In this document: piece by piece, positions 1-11,194 of the stretch
Numbering within the stretch: the first letter of the stretch is position 1
Layout of the letters: each line of letters opens with the position of its first letter
Origin: Acanthornis magna
Lineage: Eukaryota > Chordata > Aves > Passeriformes > Acanthizidae
Length of the DNA: 64,000 bases
Direction of reading: 5' to 3'
Assembly: GCA_036785705.1 (NCBI GenBank)
Contig: JAWUZG010000136.1
Location: 1,860,001-1,924,000, forward strand
Notes under the pieces: generated by a model
What the model was told of the DNA's origin: nothing
What the model saw: the letters and a program-made list of their open reading frames with translations, nothing else
Database searches by the model: none
Program-made: the position numbers and the translations under genes

Positions 1-1714
1 TTCTTTTGCCCCACAAACTCCTCTAAAAATGCCCTTGACTAGCCTAGGTAACCTGTTCATCAGCATCCACAGGTATTGACAAGAGCTGAGAGTTTTGTTC
101 AGACCCAGCCAGATGTTTCTGCCAGCCCCTGCTCTGCTGACCAGTGCAGAGTGCAAATGCAAATGTGCTGCAGAAGCCACGTTTGCATTTCTGTTCTGTT
201 TGATGCTTTTCACTGCAGGACATTGGGAGGAAGAAGGGGAAGCCGATGTCTTGCAGGCATAGCAATAGGGGGTGTGAATATGTTTACACAGCATTTATAA
301 CTTAAATTTTCAGCATTCACAGCCAGACCATCAGGGATTAATACACGTAACGGAGGGCAGAGGGATGCAGTCGCTATGTGGAAGAAGGAAGGTTGCTGCT
401 AACAGCAAATACAGTGATGGAAGGAAATAAATGGGCAGAGACTTGCATGCAGACAGACCCGTTAGAGAAAAACATGATACTATTAGGGAAGTAATGATGC
501 TGCATACCATACACCTTTCAAGGAAGATCATGACTAAGAATATGTCCTGGCAGTCTGAGATGAGGGAGTGTTAATGGGAGACAGGAGCAGGAGCACAGGG
601 TCATGGCTGTGATTAAATTTGATCAGGCAACATGCTCAGGAGCACAGCTCATGAAATATTTTTCTCTTCACAGAGGACATTCAGAAGTGCAGGCAGGTTT
701 TCAGAGTGCAGTGCAACATCATAACAAGCAGCATCTCAATGATGTGCAGCGATGTCAATCTGTGAATTGTGTCATTGTAGATGGCTGACTTTTGCGTACA
801 ATTAGAAAGATAGTTCCTGGTTTTTTTTAAATGTGAGAGTAAGGAGTGTCACTTGAGTAAAAAGACTGGTTGAAGATGAAATTTTTCCTGGAAAAGATGC
901 AAATTTTGTAGACTAGCAGTCAGGGATTGCTGTTTCAATGCGCAGTACATACAAAGTCACACGAGAGCTCTTATGCATAGCACACTTAGTACATCTCCTT
1001 CACACAGTGCAGAAGAAAAATTTGATGAGATGCAGATCACTTCTAAGTAGATTTGAACCTCGCAAGTACAAGCCTTTGGCAGATGAGTCTTCAAACATCA
1101 TTTTTCTCTTCTCATCCAAGACATTCCAGTGAAACATCAGTCAAGAAAAAGGATTGGTTCCTGGTGGAACTAGTCTGGCTGAAACGTCACTTCTTTGGTA
1201 TTCCAGCTAAATGTCCAAATTGTATCTAAAAATTTCTGCCATCTAAAAGTTAATAAGGACTAAAGATGTCTGCCTGGCTCAGCAACTTTTCTCAATGCCA
1301 AAAATGGATTCCTAACCGAGATCACTGTGAGGAAATGCACAGTGTGCTGTCAGGTACCAACTGATCCAGCACAGACACCTCCTGAGTCAGGGAGTGGTTT
1401 CTACACATCTAATTCACCTGTCTATTGTAGTATTGTAACCCAGCTTTATATCTATGGCAAAGAAAGCCAGACATCTCCAGAGAATGATTTATCTACTCTG
1501 AGTGTGTGTGCCAGGGCAGATTAGATGAACTGCTCTTGGATTCCACTCTTCCTCCTTTCAAATGTTCTGTTACTTAAAGCTGAATTTCAGTGTCACATTG
1601 CATCTTAAGGGAAGCAAATTAATTGAGGACAGCAGGAGAATCAAAGGCAGAAATTAATTTGACAGCATGAGGAGACACAAAATCCAGGATTAACAAACCC
1701 ACCACAATTTGCCA
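1..1714. other. Unique noncoding sequence
   Basis: No repeat family or coding exon is recognisable. The open frames here are 75 codons or fewer, without domain-like composition, and overlap on both strands, as expected by chance in AT-rich DNA. Confidence 0.6.
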
Positions 1715-1784
1715 TTTTAATCAACACATAATTTTAATTTTTACACATTTAGCATATTAATTTTTAATCAACATATAATTTTAA
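1715..1784. repeat. Spaced direct repeat, 23 bp twice
   Basis: A 23-base AT-rich unit at 1715-1737 recurs at 1762-1784 with one C/T difference, giving a 47-bp period. It is probably a local duplication. No terminal features tie it to a known mobile element. Confidence 0.6.
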
Positions 1785-2495
1785 AACTCCACAAATTGTT
1801 GGGCTAATTTGTCTTCAGACAGCTACATGAAACAAATACCTTTCACATTCTTAAAGGTTGGTCAGGTGAACTGTCAAAGACACTGTGACGTTTACACTGA
1901 GTAATAGGATCTGAGTTTTTTACCTCAGACAGTGCTCAGAACATCAGCATTTGCCCCTTCCATCCTCCAAATTATACCTTCATTTTTGAAAGCTTGTACA
2001 TGCAAAGCATGGGAGAGGATGAAAAATGGGGGAAACCTAATAATTACCATTCATGTCAAGAAAGCAGCAGCAGAAGAAAATATAGTTATGAATGTTTGTT
2101 TGATTAAACATATACTGTATATTTAATATTCAAACTCTGTGCAGGTCTCAGGCTCTTGGCAAATTGCTAATGTAACCCTCAGTATGGTGAGGGCTGGGCT
2201 TCCCCACTGTTGATTGTTTCCTTGATAGATCTATAAATATAGGACATTCATCTGACGAATATGATAATCTGGAATTGCAGAAGTGTGTGTAAATGCAATC
2301 TGATACCACTATTCTTCTCCATGACACTGTGTGAGCAGAGGGGGGAAAAATGGAGTAAGCCTTGTCTTTTCCTGGGTACTGAGAATCCAGCATTGGAATA
2401 CTGTCTCTCACAGGATTGTTCTGGACAGAATGTCCAAAATTCTGCCTGGATAAGCACATCATGGGATGGGTGAGCCACTGCTCATGGGTCAGGCA
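1785..2495. other. Unique noncoding sequence
   Basis: No recognisable gene or repeat. A 116-codon open frame on the minus strand (2148-2498) has overlapping frames on both strands and no family-like composition, so I treat it as chance. Confidence 0.5.
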
Positions 2496-2780
2496 CAAAA
2501 GGTTATGTGGTGAGGGGGGGTGACATCAGGATGGTGATCTGTCACTGGTGGGGTTCTGCAGAGCTCCGTCCTTGGCCCTGTCCTCTTCAAAATCTATAAA
2601 AATTACCTGGACGAGAACTGGAAGGGACAATGAGCGAGTTCAACAGATGGTACAGAGCTGGGAGGAGCTGTGACTCCCTTGAGGGCAGGGAGGCCCTGCA
2701 GAGACCTTGACAAATGAGAGCACTGGGCACTCACCAACATGTGAAGTTCAACAAGGGAAAGTGCCTCTTGTGACTCTTGG
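2496..2780 (+). mobile_element. CR1 LINE fragment, C-terminal reverse transcriptase region
   Basis: The stretch follows the avian CR1 ORF2 pattern near the end of the reverse transcriptase. The order runs from a T-G-G-V-like segment through the G-P-V-L-F motif to the L-D segment (about 2545-2615). It continues with the segment rich in GGGAGGAGCTG and the AAGTTCAACAAGGGAAAGTGC block near 2745. The frame is broken and the element is truncated at both ends, lacking endonuclease, most of the polymerase and the 3' tail. It is a dead 5'-truncated copy. Recognition is by remembered consensus, so the ends are approximate. Confidence 0.8.
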
Positions 2781-3265
2781 GGATGTTCTTATGTTTTGTG
2801 ATCATGAGTACTTGCATGAAAAGTGAATATTCCTTCTGGCTTTCAAGAACTGCAAAACTCTCACTTAGAATAGGACATTCAGCTCTTCTGACTGCACTTC
2901 AGAATGATGGCGAATTCAGAGGGCCCTCAACAAAAGTAAATAAAGAACTAGAAAACATGACTTAGGGAAGCTTTTATTGAGCCCCTGAAGAAAAGACTTT
3001 CAGGACACACAGTACTGCTTTTCAAATATAAGAAACATGCAAAGAACTGAAGAGATGAAAGGAAGAAAATTACTTTCCATGTCCACTTTGGATAAAGCAA
3101 GATGTTGTAGATGTTTACTTTAAATCCGCTGGTCACTCAAGTGAAGCACTGAACTGACAGAGTTAAGAGGGTGTGGAAACTCTCTCCTTTGATGCTTTTG
3201 AGATGCTTTCCCCTGTCCTTTTCTGCTTAAGCAACAGCCACCTGAGGTGGTGGAGGCTGCATCTG
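2781..3265. other. Unique noncoding sequence
   Basis: No gene or repeat family recognised. Short overlapping open frames only. Confidence 0.5.
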
Positions 3266-3905
3266 GCGTGAGTTGGACTCTGGGAAGTCCAGAGCTAAGG
3301 GCCATAAACCTTGCTGAGCAGCTGAGGGCTGGTTGAGTTTGCGGTGACTGAAACAAGGCTGGTATGCAAATATGAGTGTAAGGGAACCATCTCACTCTGT
3401 AACCAATGGACAGCCCAGGGTGTGTCCTGCACAGCAGGGGATGCACGCCAGGATTAGCCCCTGAGCTGAGACACTTCTCAGGATCACTCCTTGGGGCTGA
3501 GAGATTCCTTGCTGAAACAGATTCTTGTTCATGATAACTCTGAAATCTTAGCTAAGTAATGTAAAGGATTGATTGTGGACATATAATTCTTTAGACAAAG
3601 AGCTGGACAAGTCTGGAGCTATGTCTGGATCCAGCTAAACCTGAACTCCTCAGCGAGATGGTGTTTTGAAAGCAAGGGTTCCTTTCTGAACCTCATGACT
3701 CAATGGCAGGGTCTCCCTGATCATTTTATCTCACCCTGTCCTCTGTGCAGTAAATAATCAGGTGCACCTTGCCATCACACCTCATTAAAACACTGTCACA
3801 TTTATTATTAAACTTTGTTAAATCACTGTTTCGTATCAATCAACATGTTGCTACTTCTCTCTTGGGAGTAAAGTGCTTCACTCCATCCATGACAGAATCC
3901 AACAA
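3266..3905 (+). mobile_element. Possible degraded LTR (ERVL-like)
   Basis: The segment has an LTR-like layout: a GC-richer left half with a CCAAT-type motif near 3402, then a C/T-rich part. It ends in an AT-rich right part with a TAAATAATC stretch near 3751 and TTATTAAAC near 3807. The wording of the right part resembles songbird LTRs I have seen. No TG...CA boundary with a target-site duplication could be found, so the limits are guesses. It could instead be unique sequence. Confidence 0.35.
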
Positions 3906-4326
3906 GGTTTCTGAATGCTTGTTGTTAAATATTACATTCATATCACAGCTTGATACTAAGACACAAATAAATTAATTCAGTTAAATATATAACAATTTTT
4001 TCCAAGCAACTAACCCATCCGCAGCTTGAAAGACCAATTCTGAATTTTCAGTGTGGTGCTAAAACATGCACATTAAAATTTTTTTCTTACTCCAGGAGGG
4101 ACTCTGTTCAAAGTCAAAGAATGAGATCAGCTGGTTTAGATACTCAAACCTCTTAAAAAAACACCCAGCAAAGTCCATAAAATGTGAAAATATGTTAATG
4201 TGAGAATAAAGTAATAAACCAAAAGCCTTTCACTGTTCTTTTCCATCATGGATTTTAAATAGCAAGAATTCTACAGCTATATAAAAACACAGGAAGGGAA
4301 GGGTCATGAGTCTTCCTTCTTTTACC

Positions 4327-4440
4327 CCAGTGGAAATCAGGAGTAACCCTGCTGACACCTGAGGAATTACAATGATGTAAAACTGGTGTATATGAGGGGG
4401 GGAAAAGCCATCCAGAGGAGTATACTTCATTGGTTTCAAT
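4327..4440. mobile_element. Possible ancient amniote CR1/L3-type tail relic
   Basis: The block around 4360-4395 (GAATTACAATGATGTAAAAC followed by TGGTGTATATGAG) resembles the old amniote repeat tail built on GAGTTAC...GTGTAAAACTGGTGTAAGTGAGA. It is strongly decayed and short, so family and orientation are uncertain. Confidence 0.4.
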
Positions 4441-6271
4441 AAATTCTCTTCCTTTTTAACACCAGCTGTATAAAAACCTCCAATAAAATTTTATGTGCTA
4501 AGTCTGGTGCTGAAATGACCAGACGCTTTCCAATAACATAAAACTGCAGTAAGCAATTAGAATATTTCTGCTTAAATATGTTGTTCCAATTTGTTTAGTG
4601 TCTCATCCTGGAGTAATTCTCCCACATCATCCACCATCTCCAGTTTTATCAGCATGATTTTCTCCAAGATATGGAGGAATATTACATTGAAACTTACATT
4701 TATATCTACATCTTTCTACGTATTTTCCCAGATGTTATATTTCACCTGAAGTTTTGCTGTTGTCTTGCTAGCAATCATATTCAAAATGCTTATATTTTAT
4801 ACCACTTTATTCCTACCATGAGAGTATCAAACCATCTTCAGCACAAATAGTATGAATTCATGCAGACTTAGAGGTTTAAATACTAGAGTGCACATTAATT
4901 AGTATTACAGACTTGTATGAATTCACTTAATTTTTATCTTACTGTTGTATTTTGAATTTGAGTAGCAGCATATGAAATTTTTACTATTAAACTCCAGACT
5001 TTCAAAGCAATTTGGCCAGGATTTAGAGGAAGTTGAAAAGTTCTTTAAATATATGTTATTGCTATTAAATCCCCACATTTTCTTCTTCACTTAATGAATA
5101 CATACATTTTAGTGGAATTGTGCAAATGTGAAATCTATGGTCACCCATTTAGAAGCTGTCCTATTCCTTCTGCTACTGCGAATAATCCATTAAAAAGGTC
5201 AGGACTGAATTTCTTCCTACAACTACCACGGCTATTACAGTGAGCAGAAACAAGTATTTGAAATGTTTCACTATTGATTAGCACGAGCTGCTTGTTCAGG
5301 TTCTCGAGTTTGAGCCAGGATTTGAAATGCCTGTGACACACAAACCTGGAGCAGCCACTCCCAGGTGATGACCCAGCAGAGAGATAAAACATTTCAGTGA
5401 CGAACTCTACCAACAGTCCTTTCATGGTGAAGACATCAGCTTAGAGAGTGTGGATGGGGAGACATTTTTCAGTCTGCTGATAAAATTTAGCTAAAATAAA
5501 AAAGGCTGTTGAAATGAAACATCATTTAGATACTCAGGCTAACCAAAATTCTTTTATGGTATCAAACAAAAGGGATTTTTTAGCTTCTTCCATCATATGC
5601 ACACTCAAACTTTGTTCTCCCCCACCTTTTAAAGTATAAATATGTGTCAAAATGTAATCCATCTTTTCAAACTGAATTAAAATACTGGAATTGAGAAAAA
5701 TGTCACATTTGCACCTGTCCACAGTGCTTGTTTGCTTTTGCTTAACATCCCTGTTTAGTCTTTGCTACATTTTGGACATTTTGGTGCAGTAGGCTGTAAA
5801 CCTGACTTTGTGGTTCCCTCTATCCTCTGAGCAGTGCTGTGTCCACAGAAGAACTGCCTCACTTTAAAGATTGTGAAACAGAGGATTTCCATTAATTAGA
5901 ATGAGAATATTTTAAGTGCAGGTACAACACTGCTTCTACACCAAAATGGAACCAATTATCCATAGCTGGACAAGAAATGCCCAAGTTCAAGTCCAAAACC
6001 TACAAGCTGTGAATTTTGGGGGCCTTTTTCTAGTGTTAAATCTTCAAGGAGAAGAATGTTTTCTTCCCTGTCCAACACAAACTTCTCTTGTTCTAACACA
6101 CATTTTACAACATACATGCAACATGTAAAAATACACATTAACATTCACTCAGTCACTGAATTCCATCAGTGCTGCTGAAATCCATGATTTGCGTATATGT
6201 ATTTGCATATATATGTATCTACTCTGTTTTCATTTGTAAATATTACATGCATGCATGCAGAGCGTAACTAA
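4441..6271. other. Unique noncoding sequence, AT-rich
   Basis: No recognised gene or repeat. A 94-codon minus-strand frame (5141-5425) was considered and dropped, because it has no family similarity I recognise and no splice context. A short (TGCA)n run is near 6247-6259. Confidence 0.5.
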
Positions 6272-6378
6272 TAAACATTTTATAGAGGAAAATTGAGGCA
6301 CAGAGTAGTTAAATCTGCCAAGGAGATTGCAGACACCTGTATAAAAAGCATGAGCTGAATTAAGAACTCCTGCACCTT
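6272..6378 (+). mobile_element. MIR-like ancient SINE relic
   Basis: The order of words matches the MIR core and 3' region. ACATTTTATAGAGGAAAATT is followed by GAGGCACAGAGTAGTTAAAT, then CTGCCAAGG, then CATGAGCTGAATTAAGAACTC and CCTGCACCT. The MIR pattern is attttacagatgaggaaact, gaggcacagagaggttaag, ttgcccaagg, agagctgggattcgaac. Drift and small deletions are as expected for an element that predates the split of birds and mammals. A related tRNA-derived SINE sharing the core is possible. Confidence 0.6.
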
Positions 6379-9300
6379 TACTTGAACCAATGCTGCCTTC
6401 TGCCAAGTAAAGAACTTGATTTCTAGCAAAAATTCACTGAGCTTAAGAACTTAAATCCCACCTTCCACTCTTTTTTTGTTCTTGTCATTGTTTCAACTCA
6501 AAAGTATCTCTCTAAAAGTGTCTCTCTAGAGCCTAAGTTTTTCAAAAGAAACATGAATATGTGAGTCTCTGAAAACATCAATTAATGTCACCCAAATTTT
6601 CTTTCCAACTGAAAGCTGAAATGCAAAAAAAAAAATTTATATCCCATGTGTGGAGTGGATTCAACACACTAATCACATTTTCAGGGGAGTGTGTGGTTAG
6701 ACCTTCAAAAATGCACACATAGTTCATTGTTTCTAAAATAGACACCAGACAAGAAGATATTAGTAGCTACAATAAACTTGATTTTAAAAACACTGTAACT
6801 TCATATTGCAGATGTGTTTATGGTGTCCTTCCAGATACAGACTTCTTTTCCCCAGAGAGCTCTGTAGTCCTTACTGGTTTTACCTGGTGAAATTTTCTCA
6901 TTATAAATGTCATTTTTTGGCCATTCTTTTTTTTTGATTGGCTGGTTCCTCATCACTATTCTCATCTTTTCCTCTTTCTTGGGTAAAACCTTAAATGATA
7001 ATTTTTCCTCTTTTAATTTATTATGAAGATGGCTAGTTTTCATTTTCATAGTTCTGCATATTTTCACATCACATAACCAGTAACTAACTTTAACATTCCT
7101 ATATATTAGTTGTTTAGGTTTTTTTTTTCATCTTAGTTATGCAGAAAGATGAAAAACAGGTCAAATTAATTGGTTTCTGTGTCTGCATTGTGGCCAGAAA
7201 AAATCCCGTGTTGTTCAGACTGAATATTTTACCATGACCTTCCTGAGAGCTGCCTCAGGAGGGAAATGGGAGACAAAGGAGTGAATTTTTAGGCAGTAGG
7301 GAAGATGTTCTGAGGGTTGTACAGTCAAATTGGTGCTTCTGCTGATCACAGCTATTGGGACAGCACTGGAGCCATCCTTCCAATTTCAAACTCCACAAAC
7401 CTGGGCTGGGAGGGGCACTGTGCCCATAGGCACAGGTACAGAGATGATTAGTGAAGCACCTCGCTAATTAAAATAGGAGGAAAACACTCTGCATATAAAT
7501 ATTTCTCACAGATATAAAGCTGTGAATTGTATGCCTTGTGTCTTTGTGGCAGTGGCATTAATGAGGACATCTTGGATGAGAAACAGAAAGTAGCAAGGCT
7601 TGTAGTAATTTTTGTGCAGAAACATCAAATTCTATTCTTTCTGACTTACAGTCAAATAGATTTTGTTAGAAATCATGTTCTCTGAGCAAACTCTTAACCC
7701 CATACTGAAGAGGGTGATTACTAATTTCTATTTTTTCTTCTGTTCACGCAAAAGTAGAAGTGGTGGGGAGCTCTCTATAAATAACTATCAAGGAGGCACT
7801 TGGAGTTATGGCACTTATGGAAAAGGAATATTCCATCCAATTTACGCATTTGTCTAAATGGCTTCGCTTGATGACGTATAGGAATTAATTCTTGAGAGAC
7901 AGATGTCCAGAGAAGGACTGTTCAACTGCTTCCCCAAATGAGGACCATAGTTCTAATTCTTGCTGCTTTCAAGTGTGTATCTATAGATTTCAGCAAACAT
8001 CAAAGGTCGTGTTCACATGTGCACTGCCGTCAAAGCATTTCCAAATTGCAGCTGGTTAATCTGGCGACATCAGCTAGTCATGCTCAATTTTAATTTTGAT
8101 TTCTCAAATACTAAGTAAATGTAAAGCAAAGCAATCAAAAGAATATGCTACTCATGTGAGCCATGAAAAAAAATTGCATTTTAGACTAGAGAAGTTTTTA
8201 CAAAGGAAGTTATAAACCTTCAGTTATCAAATACATGGCAAAATTTAAAATATTCACAAATGTCTGTGCTTTATACAAACAAGCTTGAAGTTGTTGCAAT
8301 GTTTTTGAGCCAGAAATGATGTAGCACACACCAGGTGAAAATTTTTAAATATAGATGAGTGATAAGGATGAACTCAAGTTTAAAAACATGAAAAGACTGT
8401 GAGCGGTATGAACAGAAATTAGTCAGCCAAGCAGCCCCTCTGAAAATGTAATGGATCTTGGTTAAACAGAAGGCAGTAGCTGTGTGAAGAAGCTATTACT
8501 GATCAAAGAAATTACCCTGAATTTATGAGGAAGCAGCAAGAGCATGAATTGATGCAAGACTCTTACGCAAAATCATATTCTGAGGGAAACGGAAAGATTT
8601 CATGGACGATTAATGCCTATACAGCAGAAGAGGGGAAAGCATAACTTCATTTAATGTAAACATGATTATGATCCTGATTCTGCATGAAATTCAAGTTCAT
8701 TCTCATCTGTTTTGGGACACTTGGAGTGTTTTAAATTCTACACGTTCTTAAGTACAATGCTGAACTGTGGAAATGTGTCATTATGTGTGATGAATACTAA
8801 CAGGGAGATGCGAGGAGATAAATGTTAAAATACATTTAAAACATATATCGGAATTAACTTTTTAATACTTTGTTACAAAAGGAAGTTCTGTGGAGAATGA
8901 CGAAGAATCAGAGCATGAAGTTGAGTTATGCAAAAGAAACTAACAGGAGACCAGAATGTTTTTATTTACCAATTTATAACCACAACATTCTGTATGAATA
9001 TATTTGGAATAGACATAGTAGTTCTTGCACCTCAAGGGATATACAGCCTACAGGAAATAATTTTAAAATTTACTTTGATTACTTACGTGTTACCAACGCT
9101 TGTGCTTCACCCTCGTGCCACTTTCGAACTCAATGAGGAAACATTGTTTTGGTGTGTCTAAAATGCGTTCCTGAATACAATGAAACCTGGATATAAATAC
9201 TATCAGGACATGGAGAATCTGCTGTTTAACTTGGCGTCATGTTCCAAGGATTAAACATTTTCACTTTGAATATAATGCCCATTTAAATTCTCATTTTAAC

Positions 9301-10757
9301 TAAAAGATACAATGAGGTTAAGTAATTTTTTTAATAACAAAGGTGATTAACATACCAAAACTATTAACAAGCAAAACCAATTTACCAATAGAACAACATT
9401 TTTTACAGTGGGACCTATCATCAACAGGCTTTCTCTTGAAAAATTAATCTTCATTTCAAATGTAGTCCATGGCATTCCCACCTACTTCTGCTCTATCGTT
9501 ACTCACTTGTTACTTGAGGACTCCAGCAGATCTGCAGAATCATAAACATTTCTGAAAAAGTTGCTACGGTGGTACTATGTGCTCTACTGCTGCATATAAA
9601 ATGGGAGGGGAATTGGAATGGGGTAGAAGTGCCTTCTAAATACCTGCCAAGAACTTTTGGGCAGGGAAGTGGAAAAGCACATTAATTCCTCCATCCAATA
9701 GACTCTCTAAACAGGACTGGATTGGACCTGTGTTATAATTCAGAAGAACCACTTGGACCAGTCTCACAAAAGGCCTGTCTTACACTCCCAAAAAACCATC
9801 AAACATCCTGCACGAAGGCAGTTTCCAGAGGAAACCTCGTGCACTCAGAGCACAAACTACTGCCAAGTGAAATGCAAAGTATCAAAAGATATGTTTCTGA
9901 CAGAGAAATTCCCGAGCTTGCAAATGCTCAGGCAATTCCAGTGAGTGCAGGGCTGCAGCAGGCGAGTCAGGGCTGACATCCGTGAGGCACACTAACATCA
10001 CACTGTATCTGGCACTCAGTGCCTCTGTTGAATCTGCTGAAAGTCGCAAATACAGAAATTTCACAGCAGCTTAGACACATCCATGTTGTCCCTGACACCT
10101 GGCCTCGGGTTAGCACAGGGTCAGGGATTTGAATGTCTCTGATCCTTTGTACAGAAGAAGCTTCCTCGATGTAGCTGTGATAATCCTTCAGGAAGCAGCT
10201 AGTTTTAGGAACTTGGGAAATTGGCTCCAGGCCACCAAAAAAAAAAGCCCATTCTTGGCTAAATTCCACAGTGTGTGAGTAGAAAGAGAAGATATTCCAC
10301 AGTTCAGTTGAAGGTTTCTTCTGAGATAAGGGTGAACATGGAGCCTTAACCAGACAGACCTTCCACAGCCTTGGGCCAGCCTCAGTCAACCTACACCTAT
10401 TGTAAATACTGACAGACAAAACCCGAGGAGACAGAGGAACACGCTTATTTTTGTCTCTCCATGTGTATACTGCTTGTTATTTCATCCCTGTGAACATCCA
10501 CGGAAGATAAAGCCAACAGAAATGGGGACTGTTTGCCTCTGATGCCTCATCTGCCTGGGAGCAAAGTGGTTGCCTTGAACATTTTGGCCAGGAGTGTTTT
10601 CACTGACTGTGGAGGCAGCTGCTGTGGTGACACTGTTGTGACACAATATTCCCAGCAGGAACACGGACAACTCGGAAACTAAGGGTGAAAAAAGGTCTAA
10701 GAATGCAAACACTGAGGAACAAAATCCAGATTAAACCCACAGGGATACCAGGGATAG
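6379..10757. other. Unique noncoding sequence, AT-rich
   Basis: Over 4 kb without a recognisable gene or repeat. The longest frame (150 codons, minus strand, 9967-10419) is interrupted by no repeat but has no known domain and ordinary composition, so it is unsupported. The part at 7860-8120 has unusually CpG-containing, information-rich sequence for this window and may be a conserved noncoding element. Confidence 0.5.
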
Positions 10758-10847
10758 TACTACTATTATTATTATTATCATTATTATCATTATTATCATT
10801 ATTATCATTATTTATTATTATTATTATTATTACTATTATGATGATGC
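10758..10847. repeat. ATT/ATC trinucleotide microsatellite
   Basis: About 90 bases of ATT units with ATC variants. The middle forms a higher-order 9-bp unit (TTATTATCA) repeated about four times. On the plus strand it encodes the leucine, serine and isoleucine run at the start of the 181-codon frame 10685-11230. Confidence 0.95.
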
Positions 10848-10928
10848 ATATTATTCAAACTGTTTCTATCCAGCTGAATATAGCAGATAGAACCCAACCC
10901 AATAGTTCTGATAAAGAAGAGGGAAGGG

Positions 10929-11194
10929 ACAAAAAAAAACAAGCCACCCCAAAAACCCCCCAAACAAACAAAACCCCAGGCCCTAAAACAAACAAAAAAC
11001 CCCACCAAAAAACAAAACAAAACCTCCAAAAAGTAAATCAAAAGAACCCCAAAACAAACAAACAAAACCAAAATAACCCCCCCAAAACAAACCAAAAAAG
11101 CAAACAAAAAAACCCCAAACAAAAACAAAAACAAAAACAAACAAAAAAACCCCCAAAAACAACAAACAAAAAAACCTTAACCAAAAGCAAACAA
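10929..11194. repeat. A/C-only low-complexity tract
   Basis: About 265 bases made almost wholly of A and C: runs of three to nine A separated by one to seven C, with very few G or T. It is strongly strand-asymmetric (G/T on the other strand). It accounts for the lysine, threonine, proline, asparagine and glutamine frame on the plus strand and the hydrophobic phenylalanine-rich frames on the minus strand. Confidence 0.95.

Noticed and set aside
5141..5425. 94-codon minus-strand frame with cysteines
   Set aside because: No family resemblance I can name and no supporting context.
9967..10419. 150-codon minus-strand frame outside known repeats
   Set aside because: No recognisable domain, no clear splice or promoter context, and a length that can occur by chance in 64 kb times six frames. 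Could be reopened by a protein search.
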